Assembly (NCBI GenBank): GCA_017991595.1
Contig: JAGOQJ010000001.1
Coordinates: 496,001 to 560,000, forward strand
DNA from: Candidatus Didemnitutus sp.
Lineage (GTDB): Bacteria > Verrucomicrobiota > Verrucomicrobiia > Opitutales > Opitutaceae
Length of the DNA: 64,000 nucleotides
Direction of reading: 5' to 3'
The notes beneath the pieces were generated by a model that was not told the origin of the DNA, did no database searches, and saw only the letters and a program-made list of their open reading frames with translations. A program made the translations under genes and the position numbers. Numbering within the stretch: the first letter of the stretch is position 1; each line of letters opens with the position of its first letter. This document shows, piece after piece, positions 62,020 to 64,000 of the stretch.

Positions 62020-62841
62020 GTGAGTCAGAACGAGCCCAACGACGATTTTCCCGACGACGAGACCCTGCCGTCCACCGACGTGAGTCCCCGCGAGAAACCG
62101 ATGGGCTTCCTCGATCATCTCGAGGAACTGCGCGGCACGCTGATCAAGTGCGCGGTGGTGTTCGCGATCATCGTGGGCGTGATCGCGTGGTTCCTGAAGG
62201 ATTTTGCCTTCCTGCTGAACTGGCCGCTCGAGCACGTGCGGGCCGAATACCCGCAGCTCAAGACCGACCTCGTGACCAACAGCCCGATGGGTGTTTTCAG
62301 CGTGGTCATCAGCATCTGTGTCACGGGCGGCTTCGTGCTCTCGCTGCCGTTCTTCCTCCTGTTCCTGGGGCAATTCATCGCGCCCGCGCTCACGCAGCGC
62401 GAACTCAAGGTGCTGCTGCCGACCGTGGTGGCGGCCCTGTTGCTGTTCCTGTCCGGCGCGGCGTTCGGCTACTTCATCCTCGTGCCCGGCACGATCCGCG
62501 TCGCGTTCGAGTTGAACGAACTGCTCGGCTACACCGTGCTGTGGACCGCCGATCGCTACTACAGCCTGTTGATGTGGATGGTGCTCGGCGTGGGCGCGTC
62601 GTTCGAATTCCCGCTCCTCATCGTGCTCGCGACCTACATGGGCCTGATTGAGGTCGCGACGCTGAAGAAATTCCGCCGCCATGCGATCGTGGTGATGTTC
62701 ATCATCGCGGCCATCGTCACGCCGACGCCCGATCCGATCAACCAGACGCTCTTCGCCGTGCCACTGATCTTCCTCTACGAGGCGGCGATCTGGGCCTCGG
62801 CCTTCGTCGGCCGACGCAAGCGCCGCGACCAGACGGGGTGA
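62020..62841 (+). CDS. tatC: Twin-arginine translocase subunit TatC
   Basis: A 273-residue protein with a GTG start at 62020 (MSQNEPNDDFPDDETLPSTD). The acidic/disordered first about 35 residues are followed by the TatC signature 'PMGFLDHLEELRGTLIKCAVVF' and six transmembrane helices, with 'NSPMGVFSVVISICVTGGFVLSLPFFLLFLGQFIAPALTQRELK' and 'ITTPTPDP'-like 'VTPTPDPINQTLFAVPLIFLYE'. It is the core of the Tat receptor for folded proteins. No tatA or tatB is seen next to it. The N-terminal tail could instead begin at a later in-frame codon. Confidence 0.95.
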   Translation: MSQNEPNDDFPDDETLPSTDVSPREKPMGFLDHLEELRGTLIKCAVVFAIIVGVIAWFLKDFAFLLNWPLEHVRAEYPQLKTDLVTNSPMGVFSVVISICVTGGFVLSLPFFLLFLGQFIAPALTQRELKVLLPTVVAALLLFLSGAAFGYFILVPGTIRVAFELNELLGYTVLWTADRYYSLLMWMVLGVGASFEFPLLIVLATYMGLIEVATLKKFRRHAIVVMFIIAAIVTPTPDPINQTLFAVPLIFLYEAAIWASAFVGRRKRRDQTG

Positions 62842-62890
62842 CGGTCCGGCCGCGCGCGGCGACCGAACGCAGCGGGCTCGCGCCGCAACG

Positions 62891-63634
62891 TCAGCGCGCC
62901 TGCACGTGAGCGAGGCCGCCGTCGACGCCCAGCACCTGACCGGTGATCCAGCCCTGCGCGGGGTGGAGCAACCAAGCGAGCGCTGACGCCACCTCGGCCG
63001 GCTCGCCGATGCGGCCGAGCGGGTGCAGCGCCGTGGAGGTTTTCAGCGTGGCTTCGTTGCCCGTGAGCGCTGCCGTGAGTGGCGTGCGAACGAGGCCGGG
63101 CGCCACGCAGTTCACCCGCACGCCTTGGCGCGCGTAGCTGGCGGCGGCGCTGCGGGCGAGGGCTTCGACGCCGGCCTTCGCCGCGGCGATGGCCTCGTGG
63201 CTGACGAGTCCGCGCTGGGCGGCGACCGAGGAGACGAGCGCGATCGCGCCGCCGCCTTGGCGGCTCATCGCCCGTGTCGCGGCGCGCACGAGGTTGAACG
63301 CGGTGCCGAGGTTCAGCGCGAGGGTGCGGGAAAATTCCTCCGGCGTGGTCAGGTGCGCGGGCTTGAGCAGGATGGAGCCGACGCAGTTGGCGGCTGCATC
63401 GAGCCGGCCGTGCCGCTCGACGATGCCGCTCACGGCCTGCTCGACCGCCGCCGCATCCGTGGCGTCGAGCGTCAGGGTCTCGGCCGCCAGCTCAGCGCCG
63501 AGGGCGGCGAGGCGGTCGGCGTCGCGCGCGGCCAGCGTGAGCCGGCAGCCTTCCGCGTGAAGTTGACGCGCGAGGGCGGAGCCGATGCCGCCGGTGGCGC
63601 CTAGGATGAGAACGGTGCGAGGAGAGTCGGGCAT
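62891..63634 (-). CDS. Short-chain dehydrogenase/reductase (SDR)
   Basis: A 247-residue classical SDR. The NAD(P) motif GATGGIGSALA is at about residues 12-22, 'NCVGSILLKPAHLTTPEEF' replaces NNAG, the active-site Ser is in 'IALVSSVAAQRGL', 'AAAKAGVEALARSAA' takes the place of the usual YxxxK (here Ala-x3-Lys), and 'VRVNCVAPGLVRTPL' follows. The missing catalytic Tyr (the motif reads AIAAAKAG) is odd and may mean altered activity. Substrate unknown. Convergent with tatC, 49 bp apart. Confidence 0.9.
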   Translation of the reverse strand: MPDSPRTVLILGATGGIGSALARQLHAEGCRLTLAARDADRLAALGAELAAETLTLDATDAAAVEQAVSGIVERHGRLDAAANCVGSILLKPAHLTTPEEFSRTLALNLGTAFNLVRAATRAMSRQGGGAIALVSSVAAQRGLVSHEAIAAAKAGVEALARSAAASYARQGVRVNCVAPGLVRTPLTAALTGNEATLKTSTALHPLGRIGEPAEVASALAWLLHPAQGWITGQVLGVDGGLAHVQAR

Positions 63635-63749
63635 GTGCGCCCTTGATTACGCGCCGCGAGCGGCGGCGGATGCGGCGTCCGGGTGCAGATGAACACGGGA
63701 GTCGCGACGTGTCGTCGCCGTGCGGGGCGGGGCGAGGCGGCCCCGCGGA

Positions 63750-64000
63750 TTACTTGCGGGCCGATGCGGCGATCTTGGCGACCACGCCGGGATTCTTTTC
63801 GAGGTAACGAGTGAAGGTCTCGATCGCCTGGAAGGTCTCCGGGCTGATGTGGTGCTCCATGCCCTCGACGTCGTCGTAGATGATTTTTTCGTCGCCCACG
63901 CCGATGACGCGGAGAAAATCGGTGAGCAACTGGTGGCGGTGCGCGATGCGGCGGGCGACCTCGAGGCCCGAACTCGTCAGCACCATGCCGCGGTATTTCT
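63750..64000 (-). CDS. DtxR/MntR-family metal-dependent regulator (C-terminal part, cut by window edge)
   Basis: Only the last about 83 residues are inside the window. The frame is open to the right edge, reading KYRGMVLTSSGLEVARRIAHRHQLL, then 'FLRVIGVGDEKIIYDDVEGMEHHISPETFQAIETFTRYL'. The 'GxxLTxxGxxxAxxIxxRHxxL…FL' and 'DxExMEHxxS' pattern is the dimerisation/metal-binding domain of MntR/DtxR repressors; the E-H pair supplies Mn2+/Fe2+ ligands. It has no SH3-like C-terminal domain, favouring MntR-type length. The DNA-binding half lies outside. Confidence 0.9.
   Translation of the reverse strand, partial: KYRGMVLTSSGLEVARRIAHRHQLLTDFLRVIGVGDEKIIYDDVEGMEHHISPETFQAIETFTRYLEKNPGVVAKIAASARK

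Noticed and set aside
59010-62651. A 1213-codon open frame on the plus strand opposite ppdK and running into tatC
   Set aside because: It mirrors codon positions of ppdK in a GC-rich gene, its sequence is Gly/Ala/Asp/Glu-rich without motifs, and it overlaps the certain tatC gene in another frame. It is a shadow of high third-position GC.

Overview
The window is GC-rich bacterial chromosome, densely coding on both strands. It most resembles a verrucomicrobial genome of the Opitutaceae type. The clues are two PEP-CTERM proteins with Arg-rich tails, very large secreted Ig/RCC1/LamG proteins ending in an Opitutus-style 'LxNLxxYAL…' module, an ADOP-type permease, a RAYT locus and many short palindromic intergenic repeats. 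This placement is inference from protein style; no rRNA or tRNA gene was found and no CRISPR array was seen.

Layout. 1-4.6 kb: the 5' part of a D-lactate-dehydrogenase-like gene (cut by the left edge), then two divergent CoA-transferase genes. A TonB-domain lipoprotein gene sits between the second CoA-transferase and a duplicated copy of that gene's own 3' end. 4.7-6.4 kb: a nested insertion site with a gene remnant, an IS fragment and a REP-associated tyrosine transposase framed by inverted tandem 45-bp repeats. 6.4-11 kb: thymidine kinase, an antiporter/bifunctional GpgS-like synthase-phosphatase operon and a WYL regulator. 11-16 kb: a giant secreted C10-type protease and small VOC/SRPBCC proteins. 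16-25 kb: a YgiQ radical-SAM protein, OsmC, POT peptide transporter, K+ channel and YccS-type membrane protein. 25-33 kb: DUF4256, DUF4886, a GH-A glycosidase with an in-frame amber codon, small secreted proteins, a PEP-CTERM protein and an EEP phosphodiesterase. 33-39 kb: ferritin between repeats, then a zeta-like kinase plus a 51-aa protein inserted between a UvrD-type helicase and a duplicated copy of the helicase 3' end, then adenylate kinase. 40-46 kb: KorAB 2-oxoacid:ferredoxin oxidoreductase and a MerR/ADOP permease reading frame. 46-54 kb: ABC-F ATPase, two lipoproteins, a chemoreceptor, a TlpA-like thioredoxin and a second PEP-CTERM protein. 54-64 kb: a 1477-aa RCC1/Ig protein, pyruvate phosphate dikinase with a histone-like tail, TatC, an SDR and a DtxR/MntR-like regulator cut by the right edge.

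How the genes fit together. KorAB, the succinate/acetate-type CoA-transferase, the 4-hydroxybutyrate-type CoA-transferase, PPDK and the LdhA-like enzyme would connect 2-oxoglutarate, succinyl-CoA, acetate, PEP, pyruvate and lactate, which fits a facultative or fermentative lifestyle. The antiporter and the one-polypeptide synthase/phosphatase overlap and look like an osmotic-stress unit.

The most unusual signal is structural. At two separate loci a cargo gene set lies directly behind an intact gene and is followed, within 0-2 bp of the cargo stop codon, by a diverged copy of that gene's 3' end (about 96% and 90% identity). One cargo is a zeta-kinase/51-aa pair with a 4-bp ATGA overlap, which looks like a non-canonical toxin-antitoxin-like module.
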